A stretch of DNA of 64,000 nt from Ornithinimicrobium cavernae (GCF_003121625.1 NZ_QDDJ01000003.1:271813-335812); one strand, 5' to 3'. Positions 53,468 through 62,477 are shown, counted from the first letter of the stretch. Program-made: numbers and translations. Notes: generated by a model from the sequence alone, not told the origin.

Positions 53468-54211
53468 ATGACCGAACGTCCGGGAAAAATCGACTATCAG
53501 GGTGACGGGGGTGACACTGACGCGGCTGAGGAAGACGCGCCTGAGGTCGGTATGGCTGAGGTAGACGCGACTGAGGCAGGCGCGGCTGAGGCCGGTGCGG
53601 CTGAGGCCGGTGCGGCTCGGGCCGAGCAGGCACCGCGCAGCCCGGACTACGAGCTGGCCGACCAGCTCGTGCTCCAGGATCCGGCGCAGTACCGCGCCCT
53701 CTTCGAGGAGACCCGCCAGGCGATCGTGCGGATGCTGAGCGACCGAGCCGCCACCGTCACCGAGCTGGCCGCCGCGCTGGACAAGCCCAAGGGCACCGTG
53801 GGCCACCATGTGCAGGTGCTGGCCGACGCCGGGCTCGTCACCGTGGTCCGGACCGAGAAGGTGCGGGCCCTCGAGGCGAGGTACTGGGGGCGGACTGCAC
53901 GGATCTTCTTCTACGAGCGGGTGGGGGAGGCCGTCTCGCACGGGCAGCGTCTGCTCGACAGGTCCGCTGCCGAGTTCGGTCAGATCGAGGCGCGGATCGC
54001 GGCCGGCGAGGACGTCCAGGGCGTGGTCGACGTCAACCGTCGCGACGTGCGTGTCCCGCACGCGCGGGCAGGCGAGTTCCGCCGTCGGCTGGCCGATCTG
54101 CTCCTGGAGTTCGCGGACGAGCCGCGCGCCGGCGACACGACGTATGCCGTGGTGTGGGGCGTCTTCCCCAGCTCGGCCGCCTCCCTGCCGGACCGGAAGG
54201 AGCGGTCATGA
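53468..54211 (+). CDS. ArsR-like winged-helix regulator with N-terminal repeat
   Basis: The 247-residue protein begins with an acidic, Ala/Glu/Gly-rich stretch built of pentapeptide repeats (about residues 18-55), then a winged helix-turn-helix (VTELAAALDKPKGTVGHHVQVL, about 98-119) of the ArsR/PadR type and a C-terminal effector region. It overlaps the MFS exporter gene by 4 nt and probably represses it on sensing the exported compound (inference). Confidence 0.8.
   Translation: MTERPGKIDYQGDGGDTDAAEEDAPEVGMAEVDATEAGAAEAGAAEAGAARAEQAPRSPDYELADQLVLQDPAQYRALFEETRQAIVRMLSDRAATVTELAAALDKPKGTVGHHVQVLADAGLVTVVRTEKVRALEARYWGRTARIFFYERVGEAVSHGQRLLDRSAAEFGQIEARIAAGEDVQGVVDVNRRDVRVPHARAGEFRRRLADLLLEFADEPRAGDTTYAVVWGVFPSSAASLPDRKERS
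53522..53626 (+). repeat. 15-bp minisatellite in the regulator gene
   Basis: Seven degenerate 15-bp units; units 5 and 6 are identical (GCGGCTGAGGCCGGT). They encode A-x-E-x-(G/D) pentapeptides. Confidence 0.75.
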
Positions 54212-55725
54212 CGGCGACCCGCAGCAAGCCCGCCCCGCTGGGCGCGAACTACTGGAAGCTGTTCACCGCCTCCACGATGACCAACCTCGGGGACGGCCTG
54301 ATGGCGGTCGCCGTGGTCTGGCTGGCCTCTGCGCTGACCCGTGACCCGACGCTGATCGCCCTCGTCGGCCTCGCGTCGCGGCTGCCGTGGCTGGTGTTCT
54401 CGCTGCCGGCAGGCGTCATCACCGACCGGTTCGACCGCCGGGTGCTGGTGGCCTGGATGGACGTCGTGCGGGTCGTCATCATCGCCGGCTTCGCCGTGGT
54501 CGTGGTGCTCCACCAGAACACGCTGCCGACACCCGAGCAGCTTGCCGCCGGAGCGCCCGCACCCGAGCGGGCAGGGTTCCTGCTGTTCATGCTGGCGCTG
54601 GCCTCCCTGCTGCTCGGGTTCGCCGAGGTGGTGCGGGACAACGCCGCCCAGACCCTGATGGCCTCGGTCGTCCAGAAGTCGCAGCTGGAACGGGCCAACG
54701 GGCGGTTGTGGGGCGCCGAGACCGCGATGAACAACTTCGTCGGCCCGCCGCTGGGTGGAGTCATCATCGCGGTGGGGCTGGCCCTGCCGTTCTTCCTGAA
54801 CGCCGGGCTGCTGGCGGCCGGCGCCGCCCTGATCTTCGGGCTGACCGGCACGTTCCTGCCCAAGGGCGAGCGCACCGAGGGCAAGATCCGCTGGCGTGCC
54901 GAGATGGGCGAGGGCTTCCGGTGGCTCTGGAACCACGCGCTCCTGCGCACCCTGGCCATCGTGCTGGGCGCGATGAACATGCTGTCGGCCCTCGCCTTCG
55001 TGATCATGGTGCTCTTCGTCCAGGAGATCCTCGGGCTGTTCGAGGGCTGGCAGTTCGGGATCGTCATCACCGGCACGGCGGTCGGGGCCGTCGTGGGGTC
55101 CCTGGTCGCCGAGCGCGTGTCGGCGCGGCTGACCCCGGGCACCAGCCTGTTCGTCTCGATCGTCGGGATGGGCGTGACCTTCCTGGTGATCGGCCTGACG
55201 TCCTCGGCGGTGCTCGTGTGGCTGGTGGGAGTCGTGAGCGGGTTGTTCATCGTGCTGTGGAACGTCATCACGGTGTCGCTGCGGCAGCGGATCATCCCCG
55301 ACCACCTGCTGGGGCGCGTCAACTCGGTCTACCGCTTCTTCGGCTGGGGGACGATCTCACTGGGCACGCTGCTCGGGGGTGTCCTCGTGTCGTTGGGCGA
55401 GCCGGTGCTGGGGCGGGAGTGGGCGCTGCGGATGCCCTTCCTCCTCGCCGGCGTCGCGCAGCTGTGCCTGCTGGTCGTGGCCCTGCCACGGCTGAACACC
55501 TCCCGGATCGAGGCTGCTCAGGCCGCGGCCGAGGCCGAGCAGGCCGCGGCGGCACCGACCGGGGCGGAACAGCCACCGTCAGGGCAGACGACGTCCGGGG
55601 CGGAGACCGGCCCCGGGGCCGAGCCCGCGGTCATCGGTCAGGAGGTGCCGCCGCCGGCGACGGGTGGCTCGGGCCTCGGCCAGATCGGTGCCAGCGACCC
55701 GGACGAGGCACCCGAGCGGCGGTGA
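54208..55725 (+). CDS. MFS exporter (DHA3/enterobactin-exporter-like)
   Basis: The 505-residue protein has about 12 membrane helices, the A-motif-like loop VITDRFDRRVLVAW and FAEVVRDNAAQTLMASVV typical of EntS/MefA-type (TMEM/DHA3) efflux proteins; the last 80 residues are a cytosolic Ala/Gln/Pro/Gly-rich tail. Controlled by the upstream HTH protein. Substrate unknown. Confidence 0.85.
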   Translation: MTATRSKPAPLGANYWKLFTASTMTNLGDGLMAVAVVWLASALTRDPTLIALVGLASRLPWLVFSLPAGVITDRFDRRVLVAWMDVVRVVIIAGFAVVVVLHQNTLPTPEQLAAGAPAPERAGFLLFMLALASLLLGFAEVVRDNAAQTLMASVVQKSQLERANGRLWGAETAMNNFVGPPLGGVIIAVGLALPFFLNAGLLAAGAALIFGLTGTFLPKGERTEGKIRWRAEMGEGFRWLWNHALLRTLAIVLGAMNMLSALAFVIMVLFVQEILGLFEGWQFGIVITGTAVGAVVGSLVAERVSARLTPGTSLFVSIVGMGVTFLVIGLTSSAVLVWLVGVVSGLFIVLWNVITVSLRQRIIPDHLLGRVNSVYRFFGWGTISLGTLLGGVLVSLGEPVLGREWALRMPFLLAGVAQLCLLVVALPRLNTSRIEAAQAAAEAEQAAAAPTGAEQPPSGQTTSGAETGPGAEPAVIGQEVPPPATGGSGLGQIGASDPDEAPERR

Positions 55726-55736
55726 CGCCATGTCCC

Positions 55737-55829
55737 CGTCGTGCGGCACCGGCCCGCCGCGCGGCACCCGCCCCGTGGTGACGGTGACCGGTCCGTCGTG
55801 CGGCACCGGCCCGTCGTGACGGTGACCGG
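55737..55829. repeat. short interspersed direct repeats
   Basis: CGTCGTGCGGCACCGGCCCG occurs at 55737-55756 and 55794-55813; GTGACGGTGACCGG at 55778-55791 and 55816-55829. The alternation suggests a small intergenic duplication. Confidence 0.6.
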
Positions 55830-55852
55830 CGTGGGGACGGTCACCAGGCCGA

Positions 55853-55881
55853 GCACCCGACACCTCACACGTGTCGGGTGC
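55853..55881. terminator. hairpin between MFS and WXG100 genes
   Basis: GCACCCGACAC (55853-55863), 7-nt loop, GTGTCGGGTGC (55871-55881): a perfect 11-bp stem between convergent genes. Confidence 0.65.
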
Positions 55882-55888
55882 CGTCTCC

Positions 55889-56185
55889 TCACTGGGCGGT
55901 GAACCGCTGCCGGTTGGCCTGCTCGACCAGGTCGTAGTCGTCGCCAGCGGTCTTCAGCGCCACCGAGATCTGCTGCAGTGACGCACGGACCTGCTCCTGG
56001 GTGGCGCTCCACTGCTGGGTGATGTGTGCGAAGTTGCCGGCCGCACCGCCGCGCCAGCAGTCCTGCAGCCCGTTGAGCCGCGCCATCATGGCGCGGACGT
56101 CGCCCTCGATCTGTGCCGAGATCCGCTGGATGTCGCCCGACGCCGCGGCGATCCGGGCGGTGTCGACGGCAAAGGTGTTGCTCAT
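55889..56185 (-). CDS. WXG100 (ESAT-6-like) family protein
   Basis: The 98-residue helical-hairpin protein has the central W-x-G turn ([10 protein letters not shown], Trp44) between two long helices, and a C-terminal [10 protein letters not shown] resembling the YxxxD/E secretion signal (Tyr79). GGGGAGG precedes ATG 56185. WXG100 proteins are substrates of type VII secretion; none of that machinery is present in this window. Confidence 0.9.
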   Translation of the reverse strand: MSNTFAVDTARIAAASGDIQRISAQIEGDVRAMMARLNGLQDCWRGGAAGNFAHITQQWSATQEQVRASLQQISVALKTAGDDYDLVEQANRQRFTAQ

Positions 56186-56288
56186 GGTCCCTCCCCTTCC
56201 TCGGGCGGCCCGACCCGGCTGGTCGGACCGTTGCCCGAGAAGGTAGGCGCAATCGGCCCCGTGCCGCAGAACTTGTCCACAACCCGGC

Positions 56289-56294
56289 TACGCT
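56289..56294 (+). promoter_or_regulatory. ynfA: -10 of probable leaderless ynfA promoter
   Basis: TACGCT lies 7 nt before ATG 56302. Confidence 0.5.
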
Positions 56295-56301
56295 CACCTC
56301 G

Positions 56302-56640
56302 ATGACCGTCACGCGTTCCCTGCTGCTCTTCGCCCTGGCCGCCTTCCTGGAGATCGGCGGGGCCTGGCTGATCTGGCAGGGCATCCGCGAGCACCGTGGC
56401 TGGCTGTGGATCGGCCTCGGGGTGGTCAGCCTCGGCCTCTACGGGGTGGTGGCCACCCTCCAACCCGACGCCCACTTCGGACGCATCCTCGCGGCATACG
56501 GCGGGGTCTTTGTGGCCGGGTCCCTGGCCTGGGGCATGGTCGTCGACGGGTTCCGGCCCGACCGCTACGACGTCATCGGTGCGCTCGTCTGCCTGGCCGG
56601 CGTGGCCGTCATCATGTATGCGCCGCGCGCGGTGGTCTGA
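56302..56640 (+). CDS. ynfA: YnfA family small membrane protein
   Basis: The 112-residue protein has four membrane helices and family signatures [20 protein letters not shown] and [40 protein letters not shown]0060/YnfA proteins belong to the small multidrug resistance superfamily and have been linked to efflux. The start is fixed by the leaderless promoter. Confidence 0.92.
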   Translation: MTVTRSLLLFALAAFLEIGGAWLIWQGIREHRGWLWIGLGVVSLGLYGVVATLQPDAHFGRILAAYGGVFVAGSLAWGMVVDGFRPDRYDVIGALVCLAGVAVIMYAPRAVV

Positions 56641-56668
56641 GCCGCCCGCACCGAGGAGGGAGACCCGC

Positions 56669-57436
56669 GTGATCCTGATCGACCCGCCGACCTGGCCGGC
56701 GCACGGTCGGCTCTGGTCGCACGTGATCAGCGACACCTCGCTGGAGGAGCTGCACACGTTCGCGCGGGCGGCCGGGATCCCGTCGCGTTCCTTCGAGGGC
56801 GACCACTACGACGTGCCGGGAGAGCGCCACGAGGAGCTGGTCGCGGCCGGGGCGGTGCCGGTCGGCAACCGGGAGCTGGCGCGGGTCCTCCGGGCCAGCG
56901 GGCTGAGGTTCCGCAAGCGCAAGGGCGAGCACCCGCTCGCGCGGGTCGTCGACGGGCTGGCCGCTGTGGGTGGTCCGCACGTCCTCGACGTGGTCGGCTC
57001 GCCCCACGAGCCCGTTGCCACGGCCGGTGCCTCCGTCGTGCTGGTGGCCGACCCCGCGGACTGGATGGTGCTGGTGCAGAGCGTCGGTCGCGACGGCTGG
57101 GCACCGCCGGGCGGCAAGCGGGACGAGGGGGAGACGCCGCGGCTCGCCGCCGTCCGGGAGGTGGCCGAGGAGACCGGTCTGGTGCTCGATCCGGCGGTGC
57201 TGCGGCCGGTCGGCTACGAGCGGATCACCGTCGCCGAGGGCCAGCAGCGGGGCCCGTGGGGTGTCGGCGACAACCACATCGCGGTGTTCGGCACGCGCGT
57301 CGCCGACCGGCAGCCGGTGGCGCCGGTGGCGGACGACATCCTGGCGGCCGAGTGGGTGGACCGCGCGACCCTGCAGGACCGGTGCGCGGACCAGCCGTGG
57401 TGGCCCCTGGTCGAGCGCTTCCTGGCGCAGGCCTAA
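56669..57436 (+). CDS. DUF4031 domain fused to a Nudix hydrolase
   Basis: Residues 1-85 are a DUF4031 domain (VILIDPPTWPAHGRLWSHVISDTSLEELHTFA read in two parts: IDPPTWPAHGRLWSH and SDTSLEELHTFARAAG); residues 115-255 are a Nudix hydrolase with box GGKRDEGETPRLAAVREVAEE and TGL. GAGGAGGGA precedes GTG 56669. The two domains are also found together elsewhere in Actinobacteria, where both often act on nucleotides; the substrate here is unknown. Confidence 0.85.
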   Translation: MILIDPPTWPAHGRLWSHVISDTSLEELHTFARAAGIPSRSFEGDHYDVPGERHEELVAAGAVPVGNRELARVLRASGLRFRKRKGEHPLARVVDGLAAVGGPHVLDVVGSPHEPVATAGASVVLVADPADWMVLVQSVGRDGWAPPGGKRDEGETPRLAAVREVAEETGLVLDPAVLRPVGYERITVAEGQQRGPWGVGDNHIAVFGTRVADRQPVAPVADDILAAEWVDRATLQDRCADQPWWPLVERFLAQA

Positions 57437-58143
57437 CCGCGCAGCCGGTCCAGCTCGGTGGCGAGGTTCGCGCGGGCCGCCGGCTCCCAGTGGGTCCGGG
57501 CGTGCGCCGTGCGGTACAGCACCTCCCGGCCGGCGAACCCGGAGAGAACCGCCGAGCGACCCTGCCTGAACAGCTCGTCCGGCACGTGGGCGTACTCGGA
57601 CCGGACCTGCTCGGCATACTGCCGGTAGCGGTCGGCGGGGGAGGACAGGATCCACAGGTCCGCGTCGTGCAGCACCGAGACCGTATGCCGTCGGCTGGCC
57701 AGGAGGGCGGGCCCACCCGCAGCGTCGTGGTCGACGGTCATGAGGACCAGGGCCTCCACGACGTCGACGGTGCCCCGGGCGACGCCGAGGGAGTTGAGGT
57801 GGTCGCGGGCCAGGGCGGCGCTGCGGTGCTCGTTGCTCCCGGCCTCAGCCCGTGGGTCGTAGGCGACGTCGTGGTACCAGCCCGCCAACCGCGCCAGGCG
57901 CGCGCCGACCGTGTCGACCTCACCCGCGGCCGCCAGCTCCCCGACGGCACTCAGGACCTCTGCGAGGTGCTGCACCGTGTGGTAGCGCCGCTGCGGCTCG
58001 GACCACCGGGTGAGCACGAACTCCAGCTCCGCCGCGCGCAGCGCCTCGGGTGCCTCGGGGGCGAGCACCGTGGTGTCCGCGGACCAGGAGGCCTTGAGCG
58101 CCTCGAGGGTGCACTCGTCCGGCGCGAGGGGTCGGTCGGTCAC
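57433..58143 (-). CDS. HD-domain predicted metal-dependent phosphohydrolase
   Basis: The 236-residue protein has HD-type metal ligands in YHTVQHLAEVL (His) and AGWYHDVAYDPRA (HD), with a further MTVDHDAAGG Asp. It resembles short stand-alone HD proteins of unknown substrate. It is convergent with and overlaps the DUF4031-Nudix gene by 4 nt. Confidence 0.85.
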   Translation of the reverse strand: MTDRPLAPDECTLEALKASWSADTTVLAPEAPEALRAAELEFVLTRWSEPQRRYHTVQHLAEVLSAVGELAAAGEVDTVGARLARLAGWYHDVAYDPRAEAGSNEHRSAALARDHLNSLGVARGTVDVVEALVLMTVDHDAAGGPALLASRRHTVSVLHDADLWILSSPADRYRQYAEQVRSEYAHVPDELFRQGRSAVLSGFAGREVLYRTAHARTHWEPAARANLATELDRLRG

Positions 58144-58196
58144 GCGACCAGTCTGCCTGCTGGTGCGGGACCGCTGCAGCAGGGGCCGACCAGTGG

Positions 58197-60332
58197 TCAG
58201 GCGGCGAGCGGGTCGTGCAGCCCCTCGGGCAGGGGCTCGTCGTGCACGACGGTCAGGCCCGAGACCGCGCGGGTGAGCACGACATAGAGCCGGCGCAGCC
58301 CGGTCCGTTCGTCCGGCTCGGCGGCCACGATGGCCGCGGGTTCGACCACGACGACCTGGTCGAACTCCAGCCCCTTGGCCACGGTCGCCGGCACCAGCTG
58401 CACGCGCGGCTCGTGGAACCCGGCCCCGTCCCCCTCGACCTCGGACGGGGGCTCCGCTGCGTCAACGCCGAGCAGGGTGTGCTCGAGGTCCGCGGCGTGC
58501 AGGGCCCGCGCGACGGCTGGGACGGTGTCGTCGGCGACGATGACGCCGACCGTGCCCGGTGCGCCCTCCAGGGCTGCCCGCACGGCGTCGACCGTGGCGG
58601 GCAGCAGCCGTCCACCCGCACGGAGGAGGTCGAGGCGACCACGGTTGGACCGGACCGACTCGGGCAGCGCCAGACCGGGCGCGATCCGCGGGAGGAGGCG
58701 CGCGGCATACTCGATGACGGCCGCGGGCACCCGGAAGCCGCGCGTCAGCTCCTCGAGGTGGGCGCCGGTCTTGCCGAGGTGCTCCATGGACTCCGTCCAC
58801 GAGCGGGTGGCCCAGGGTGTGGTGCCCTGCGCCAGGTCACCGAGCACGGTCAGCGATCCGGTGGAGGCGCGGCGGCCCACCGCCCGCAGCTGCATGGGGG
58901 AGAGGTCCTGCGCCTCGTCCAGGATGATGTGCCCGAGGCTCGTGGTGCGCTCCAGGACGTCCCCGATCTCATCCAGCAGCACCGTGTCGGCGGGCGTCCA
59001 GCGGGCCGAGCCCTTGCTCCGGGGAGCCTTCTCCCACAGCAGCAGCTGCTGCTCCGCCCCGGTCAGCACACGGTCGGCCGCCTCGGCCAGGGCGGCGGCG
59101 TCGGACCACAGCCCGAACAGGACCGCCGCGGGGTCCAGGGCGGGCCAGAGCGTCCTGGCGTAGTCCCGCACCGGTTTGCTCCGGGCCACCGCGTCCTGCA
59201 CCCGGTCGTCCGGGGTGTCCCCGGCGCGTTCCATCCGCACCAGCACGGCGTGCGCGAGCCGGCGCGGCAGCATCTCCCTGGCCGCGTCGTAGCGGACTCC
59301 CCGGGAGGTGAGCTCGTCGAGGATCTCCTGCACGTCATACTCCGGTACCCGCCAGCGGCGGGACCCGCGCGGGACCACGAGGGCCTCGGTCGCCCGCTGG
59401 ACGCGCGACCAGACCGCGCGGTGGAGCACCACCGCCAGGCGGGCGTCCCCCTTCAGCGTGGCGACGTGCGCGGGGTCGGTGCCGCGTGCGCGCCCGGTCA
59501 GCTCCTCCACCGTGGTGTGCCCGACCTCGATCTCACCGAGGGTCGGGAGGACGGCGCCCACGTGCTCGAGGAAGGCCCGGTTGGGTCCGATGACGAGCAC
59601 ACCGGTGCGGGAGAGACGGTCGCGGTAGGAGTAGAGCAGCCAGGCGGCGCGGTGCAGGCCCACCGCGGTCTTGCCGGTGCCGGGCGCGCCCTGCACGCAG
59701 ATGGTGGTCCCGACGTCTGCGCGGACGATCTCGTCCTGCTCGGGCTGGATGGTCGCCACGATGTCGCGCATCGGACCGGAGCGGGGCCGCTCGATCTCCC
59801 GCGCCAGGATCTGGCTGTGCCCGGTGTCGGCGACGTCGCCGGCCTGGGGTGCGGTGAGGTGCTCGTCCTCGTATGCCGTGAGCTGGCCGCGGTCCACCCC
59901 GAACCGGCGGCGCAGGCTCACTCCCATCGGCTCCCGTGGCGAGGCCCGGTAGAAGGGTGTGGACACGGCGGCGCGCCAGTCGACCACGACGGGCTCGCCG
60001 TCGGCGTCGGAGATGTGGCGGCGGCCGATGTAGTGCCGCTCAGCGACGTGGGAGTGGTCCGGGCCGGTGTCGATCCGGCCGAAGAACAGGGTGCTGGTCG
60101 GGTCGTCCAGCAGGGACTGGGCGCGGCGCCAGAGCGTGTAGGCGAGGTACTCCCCGGCGATCTTGTCGCCGGCCTGGGCCTGCAGGCCGAGGGTGTGCTC
60201 GCGCATCCGGGCCATCTCGCCCCTGGCGGCGACGAGGTACTGCTGCTCGCGGGCCAGCTCGGGGTCGGTGGTGTCGTGGGGCGGGGCGGAGGTCTCCGCC
60301 GTCGGATCTGGGGGGTGGGCGTGCTCGGACAT
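58197..60332 (-). CDS. helR: HelR/HelD-type UvrD-superfamily RNA polymerase recycling motor
   Basis: The 711-residue protein has an N-terminal coiled-coil arm (about 20-60), the HelD hallmark region (SLLDDPTSTLFFGRIDTG, HYIGRRHISD), Walker A GAPGTGKTAVGLHRAAWLLY (near 215), motif II ILDEAQDLSPMQLRAVGRR and motif VI YVVLTRAVSGLTVVHDE. Such proteins displace stalled or antibiotic-bound RNA polymerase and, in mycobacteria and streptomycetes, protect against rifampicin. The ribosome site GAGGTGG lies inside the inverted repeat described separately. Confidence 0.88.
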   Translation of the reverse strand: MSEHAHPPDPTAETSAPPHDTTDPELAREQQYLVAARGEMARMREHTLGLQAQAGDKIAGEYLAYTLWRRAQSLLDDPTSTLFFGRIDTGPDHSHVAERHYIGRRHISDADGEPVVVDWRAAVSTPFYRASPREPMGVSLRRRFGVDRGQLTAYEDEHLTAPQAGDVADTGHSQILAREIERPRSGPMRDIVATIQPEQDEIVRADVGTTICVQGAPGTGKTAVGLHRAAWLLYSYRDRLSRTGVLVIGPNRAFLEHVGAVLPTLGEIEVGHTTVEELTGRARGTDPAHVATLKGDARLAVVLHRAVWSRVQRATEALVVPRGSRRWRVPEYDVQEILDELTSRGVRYDAAREMLPRRLAHAVLVRMERAGDTPDDRVQDAVARSKPVRDYARTLWPALDPAAVLFGLWSDAAALAEAADRVLTGAEQQLLLWEKAPRSKGSARWTPADTVLLDEIGDVLERTTSLGHIILDEAQDLSPMQLRAVGRRASTGSLTVLGDLAQGTTPWATRSWTESMEHLGKTGAHLEELTRGFRVPAAVIEYAARLLPRIAPGLALPESVRSNRGRLDLLRAGGRLLPATVDAVRAALEGAPGTVGVIVADDTVPAVARALHAADLEHTLLGVDAAEPPSEVEGDGAGFHEPRVQLVPATVAKGLEFDQVVVVEPAAIVAAEPDERTGLRRLYVVLTRAVSGLTVVHDEPLPEGLHDPLAA

Positions 60333-60337
60333 GGGTG

Positions 60338-60396
60338 GGCCACCTCGGATCGGCGGGGAACGGGGGGAAAGCGACCCTAGCCGATCCGAGGTGGCC
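60338..60396 (-). promoter_or_regulatory. 17-bp inverted repeat overlapping helR promoter and ribosome site
   Basis: GGCCACCTCGGATCGGC (60338-60354) and its perfect complement (60380-60396) are 25 bp apart. On the minus strand a -10 candidate TAGGGT (60379-60374) is just inside the distal arm, and the helR Shine-Dalgarno GAGGTGG is in the proximal arm 5-10 nt before the ATG. It also lies 21 nt beyond the htrA stop and could be that gene's terminator. Confidence 0.75.
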
Positions 60397-60417
60397 AGAA
60401 CAGGGGTCTGGGCCGGT

Positions 60418-61554
60418 CTAGCCGTCGGCCCGGGCGTCCAGGGCGACCGTCAGCGTGAGCTCCTCGCCGTCGCGGATGTAGGTCAGCTCGATCTCGTCAC
60501 CGGCGGTCCGCTGCCGGACCTGCGCCACCAGGGCCAGCGAGCCGTTGACCCGCTCGCCGTCGATCTGGGTGATCGCGTCGCCCTCCGCCAGGCCGGCGGT
60601 GTCGGCGGGCGAGCCCGGCTCCACCCGGCTGATGCCGGCGGCGTGCAGCGTCGCGCCGTCCTTCTCTGCCGTGGCGTCGGTCAGCCCCACACCGAGGAAG
60701 GCGTGCTCGGCGGTCCCGTCCTCGATGAGCTGCTCCACGATCGAGGAGACCTCCCCGACCGGGATCGCGAAGCCGATGCCGATGTTGCCGCTCTGCCCAC
60801 CCATCGAGCCGAGGCTGGCGATGGAGGAGTTGATGCCGATCAGCGCGCCGTTGCTGTCGACCAGAGCACCACCGGAGTTGCCGGGGTTGATGGCGGCGCT
60901 GGTCTGGATGGCGTTGGTGACCACCGGCTCGGCCTGCTCGACCGCGCCGGGCCGCACGCCGCCCCCGCCCGCTGCCTGGGTCGTGACCGGACGGTCCAGC
61001 GCGCTGACGATGCCGGTCGTGACGGTGCCGCTGAGGCCGAGCGGGTTGCCGATCGCCATGACCGGGTCGCCCACGCGGAGCTCCTCGTCGTCACCCACGC
61101 TGATCGGGTGCAGGTCGCCGGGCGGGGTCGTGAGGGTCAGCACGGCGAGGTCCGTCGACGGGTCGGACCCGGCGATCTCCGCCTCGTAGCTCCGGCCGTC
61201 GGCCAGCGTGACCTGGACCTTCTCGGCGCCCGCGACGACGTGGGCGTTGGTGACGATGTGCCCGGACTCGTCCCAGACGACACCCGAGCCGGCGCCCCCA
61301 CCGGTGCCGGACTCGACGCTGATGGCCACGACGCTGGGCGTGACGTTGGCGGCCACGCCACCCCAGTCGGTGGAGGGCGAGTAGGTCGCGTTGCTGGCGC
61401 TGGTGGGCGAGGAGCCGGAGGTGGTCTCGAGGACGACCGGCTGCTCGTCGGTGCTGGCCTGCACCACGGCATACGTGCCGCCGGAGGCGAGGATCGCGGA
61501 CAGCAGGCCGACCGCTGTCACCTGCGTCCAGATGGTCGGGTTGGTCTTGCTCAT
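60418..61554 (-). CDS. HtrA/DegP-family serine protease, membrane-anchored
   Basis: The 378-residue protein has one N-terminal membrane helix (about 10-30), a trypsin-like domain with triad His (VTNAHVV), Asp (STDLAVLTL) and Ser (NPGNSGGALVD), and a C-terminal PDZ domain (EPGSPADTAGLAEGDAITQI). It degrades or refolds damaged proteins outside the membrane. AAGGAG precedes ATG 61554; a longer upstream frame crosses the ECF promoter region. Confidence 0.92.
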   Translation of the reverse strand: MSKTNPTIWTQVTAVGLLSAILASGGTYAVVQASTDEQPVVLETTSGSSPTSASNATYSPSTDWGGVAANVTPSVVAISVESGTGGGAGSGVVWDESGHIVTNAHVVAGAEKVQVTLADGRSYEAEIAGSDPSTDLAVLTLTTPPGDLHPISVGDDEELRVGDPVMAIGNPLGLSGTVTTGIVSALDRPVTTQAAGGGGVRPGAVEQAEPVVTNAIQTSAAINPGNSGGALVDSNGALIGINSSIASLGSMGGQSGNIGIGFAIPVGEVSSIVEQLIEDGTAEHAFLGVGLTDATAEKDGATLHAAGISRVEPGSPADTAGLAEGDAITQIDGERVNGSLALVAQVRQRTAGDEIELTYIRDGEELTLTVALDARADG

Positions 61555-61672
61555 GACTGCTCCTTGTCTCGCGGTGAGTCCCAGGTAAGCGCACCGATCT
61601 CGTAGGAGGCTGGGACCGTCCTGCGGTTTTCCTGAGAGTCCAGGGGTGTCGCGCGGAAATCTTTGGGACGGT

Positions 61673-61699
61673 TGTCGATTCCGGGTGTCCTCGTCCGTC
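61673..61699 (+). promoter_or_regulatory. ECF42-type promoter of the DGPF/sigma operon
   Basis: TGTCGA (61673-61678) and CGTC (61696-61699) are 17 nt apart, matching the -35 TGTCGA and -10 CGA/TC reported for ECF42 targets in Streptomyces. It lies 72-98 bp before the first DGPF gene, so the sigma factor should activate its own operon. Confidence 0.7.
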
Positions 61700-61770
61700 A
61701 TGGGGTTGAGGTCGCGCCCGCGACCCCGGTCGGCGAGCGACGCCGGCCCGGAGCAGAGAGGATCGGACAC

Positions 61771-62133
61771 ATGACGGAATACATGGTGGTGATCGTGGGG
61801 GACGCCGACCGGTGGTGGTCGACGATGAGCCGGCAGGAGCGCGCGGACGGCTACTCGGAGTACACCCGGTTCGGGCAGGAGCTCACGCAGCGGGGTCACC
61901 GGATCACCGGCGGCGCCGAGCTGCACGCCACGTCGGAGGCGCGGACCGTCCAGCCGGGCGGGCAGACCGTCACGGACGGGCCGTTCGCGGAGACCGCCGA
62001 GCACGTCGGTGGCTTCTACCTGGTGGAGACCGAGGACCTGGACGACCTGGCCGAGTGCTGCAAGATCATCGCGGCGCTGGGCGACGCCGTCGAGATCCGC
62101 CGGACCGTGGCCCCCGAGGAACGGGTCTCGTGA
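61771..62133 (+). CDS. YCII-related DGPF protein (first)
   Basis: The 120-residue alpha-beta protein has the defining TDGPFAETAEHVGGFYLVE motif and the N-terminal MTEYMVVIVGDADRWW strand. DGPF proteins are the conserved targets and neighbours of ECF42-type sigma factors; their activity is unknown. GAGAGGAT precedes ATG 61771. Confidence 0.88.
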   Translation: MTEYMVVIVGDADRWWSTMSRQERADGYSEYTRFGQELTQRGHRITGGAELHATSEARTVQPGGQTVTDGPFAETAEHVGGFYLVETEDLDDLAECCKIIAALGDAVEIRRTVAPEERVS

Positions 62134-62477
62134 AGCGCTACCTGATCCTCATCGCCTACGAGCCATGGGACTGGAGCAGCGCCTCGGAGGAGGTCCGGGC
62201 GGCGTTCTTCGAGGCGCACGGTGCCTTCTCCGCCTTTGTCGCCGAGCGCGGGAAGGAGCTGGCCAGCGCTGCACTGGACGACACGGACACCGCGACCACG
62301 GTGCGCCACGTCGACGGTGAGGTGGTCGTCACAGACGGGCCGTTCGCCGAGACCACGGAGATGATCGGCGGCTACTACGAGGTCGAGCTGCCCGACCTGG
62401 ACACCGCCATCGAGGCCGTGACGCTGCTGCCGCCGTCCTACTCCCTCGAGATCCGCCCGGTCATCGCCATCACGTGA
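62130..62477 (+). CDS. YCII-related DGPF protein (second)
   Basis: The 115-residue protein shares the TDGPFAETTEMIGGYYEVE motif and YLILIAYEPWDW start with its neighbour but is otherwise diverged, suggesting an old duplication. GTG start overlaps the first DGPF stop by 4 nt and its stop overlaps the sigma gene by 4 nt. Confidence 0.87.
   Translation: MKRYLILIAYEPWDWSSASEEVRAAFFEAHGAFSAFVAERGKELASAALDDTDTATTVRHVDGEVVVTDGPFAETTEMIGGYYEVELPDLDTAIEAVTLLPPSYSLEIRPVIAIT

Noticed and set aside
60338..60396. Rifampicin-associated element of helR
   Set aside because: The repeat does not resemble the RAE sequence as I recall it; it is listed as a separate inverted repeat.
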